A DNA stretch of 45,065 nucleotides, taken from positions 1 through 45,065 of the forward strand of contig JAUPVR010000004.1 of NCBI GenBank assembly GCA_030916895.1. Direction: 5' to 3'. Position 1 is the stretch's first letter; each line of letters begins with the position of its first letter. Positions 44,053 through 45,065 of the stretch are shown here, in pieces. The notes under the pieces are model-generated. The model was not told where the DNA came from. It searched no databases and saw only the letters and a list, made by a program, of their open reading frames with translations. A program made the translations under genes and the position numbers. This DNA is from Patescibacteria group bacterium (GTDB taxonomy: Bacteria; Patescibacteriota; Minisyncoccia; Phycocordibacterales; UBA5272).

Positions 44053-45045
44053 ATGAAGAAAAAAGCTACCAATAAAAACGAAACCATAATTTACCAGACA
44101 AAATCTGGTGCACTTGAACTTCGCGGAGATTTTAAGAAAGAAACTGTTTGGGCAAACAGAATGCAAATGGCTGAAATGTTTAATGTTAATCCACAGGCAA
44201 TATCAAAACATATTCAAAATATATATAAAGAGAAGGAATTGGAACGAAAGACAACTAGTTCCAAAATGGAACTAGTTCAAAAAGAAGGAAATAGAACAAT
44301 TTCGCGCGAAGTAGACATATATAATCTCGATATTCTCATTGCGGTTGGGTACCGAATTAATTCCGTCACAGGTACAAAATTCCGCCAGTGGGCCACAAAA
44401 ACACTTCGCGAGCACCTCACACGCGGTTATACGCTCAATAAAAAAGTTATTCTCAAAAATTACGATCAATTCATCAAGAATGTTTCAGACATTCAAGCGC
44501 TTTTGCCCGCACATGTAACACTCGACCCGAAGCAAGTTTTGGACTTGGTGAAAGAGTATTCAACCACATGGGCAAAACTTGATGCTTACGACAAGAATGC
44601 ACTCAAAACCGAAGGTGTTAGTAAAAAGAAAATCAGACTCGCTTCAGGAGAATTACTTTCGGCAATTGAAACATTCAAAAATGAACTTATCAAACAAGAC
44701 GAGGCAACAGAAATTTTTGCACAAGAACGAGCACGTGGAAACATTGAAGGAATACTTGGAAACGTCATGCAGTCATTTGGTGGAAACGACGTATACAAGA
44801 CACTTGAAGAAAAAGCGGCACATTTTTTGTATTTTATGGTAAAAAATCATCCATTTGTTGACGGCAACAAGCGAACAGGAGCTTTTACTTTTATTTGGTT
44901 TTTGCGTAGATCGGGAGTAAAAGGTGCGCGCAATATTAATCCTTCCGGACTTACCGCCATCACACTTCTCATTGCCGAAAGTGATCCACGACATAAAGAA
45001 AAATTAATTGCACTTGTGGTAGAATTGTTGCACATTAAGAAATAA
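44053..45045 (+). CDS. RhuM-Fic/Doc fusion protein
   Basis: 330 residues. Residues about 10-145 are a RhuM (virulence protein) domain: YQTKSGALELRGDFKKETVW, a helix-turn-helix-like MAEMFNVNPQAISKHIQNIY, and LIAVGYRINSVTGTKFRQWA. Residues about 190-330 are a Fic/Doc domain with HPFVDGNKRTGAFTF, the Doc-type version of HxFx(D/E)GNxR. Fic proteins transfer AMP or related groups to hydroxyls; Doc phosphorylates EF-Tu. The DNA-binding-like N-terminus may self-regulate. No separate antitoxin gene is visible next to it. Confidence 0.93.
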   Translation: MKKKATNKNETIIYQTKSGALELRGDFKKETVWANRMQMAEMFNVNPQAISKHIQNIYKEKELERKTTSSKMELVQKEGNRTISREVDIYNLDILIAVGYRINSVTGTKFRQWATKTLREHLTRGYTLNKKVILKNYDQFIKNVSDIQALLPAHVTLDPKQVLDLVKEYSTTWAKLDAYDKNALKTEGVSKKKIRLASGELLSAIETFKNELIKQDEATEIFAQERARGNIEGILGNVMQSFGGNDVYKTLEEKAAHFLYFMVKNHPFVDGNKRTGAFTFIWFLRRSGVKGARNINPSGLTAITLLIAESDPRHKEKLIALVVELLHIKK

Positions 45046-45065
45046 ATTATATGTACCCTATGAAG

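Noticed and set aside
1-45065. CRISPR array or stop-codon reassignment
   Set aside because: No regularly spaced direct repeats were seen, and TGA ends clear genes (for example at 13678 and 25149-25151), so the standard code applies.
45046-45065. Possible start of another gene (ATG at 45051)
   Set aside because: Only five codons are visible before the window ends.

Overview
The window looks like a chromosomal segment of a Patescibacteria/CPR bacterium, probably of the Parcubacteria group. The reasons are very compact housekeeping genes, short forms of several enzymes (a prolyl-tRNA synthetase too short for the editing domain, a small delta-prime clamp-loader subunit, a 53-residue and a 55-residue protein in operons), a free-standing four-helix-bundle (S23/IVS) protein, a RhuM-Fic fusion, and no biosynthetic operons. 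The genetic code is standard: TGA is used as a stop. I see no tRNA, rRNA, CRISPR array or insertion sequence, and no gene-free stretch longer than 300 bases.

Layout. 1-4205 is an AT-rich block: the end of a histone-deacetylase-family amidohydrolase, then a consensus promoter driving an unrecognised 391-residue protein, a full-length transketolase-like enzyme and an APH/choline-kinase-like phosphotransferase. 4288-8882 holds an ABC exporter pair, a BaiN/YhiN flavoprotein and two small orphan genes. 8995-12986 holds a VKOR-like membrane protein, a phosphomannose-isomerase-type cupin and a divergent sulfur locus: SQR-like flavoprotein, single-Cys DsrC/TusE and DsrE on one side; ArsR with SqrR-like cysteines, glutaredoxin and membrane-anchored rhodanese on the other. 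13106-14820 holds small membrane and secreted proteins. 15014-18830 holds three GH130 mannoside-phosphorylase-like domains in two proteins plus a eukaryote-type phosphomannomutase-like HAD enzyme. With the cupin isomerase this could make a mannoside to Man-1-P to Man-6-P to Fru-6-P route.

19506-37040 is mostly core machinery: ribosome hibernation factor, cyclophilin, fmt-def, a PriA-like protein that has lost its ATPase motifs, mreB (copy 1), a two-gene accessory operon with a HhH-GPD/Fe-S glycosylase-like protein, delta-prime, frr, rseP, proS, a rod-shape operon (mreB copy 2, mreC, a tiny two-TM protein where mreD should be, PBP2), greA and lysS. 37121-41736 contains small orphan genes and the division cluster mraZ-rsmH-ftsL-ftsI with MraZ-type operator repeats. 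41756-43318 contains a methyltransferase and a four-helix-bundle gene enclosed by inverted telomere-like heptad repeats, which I consider the best candidate for an undescribed mobile cassette. The window ends with a membrane DsbA-like thioredoxin and a RhuM-Fic/Doc protein.

Two expression styles are visible. About 17 genes have a -10 hexamer, usually an extended TGnTATAMT, ending only 6-10 bases before the start codon, so their transcripts should be leaderless. A smaller set of orphan genes (8215, 8645, 14063, 26318-, 27398-, 37121, 37646-, 38012-) instead has strong Shine-Dalgarno sequences, and four of these (8215, 14063, 27398-, 38012-) show leaders of roughly 25-60 bases.
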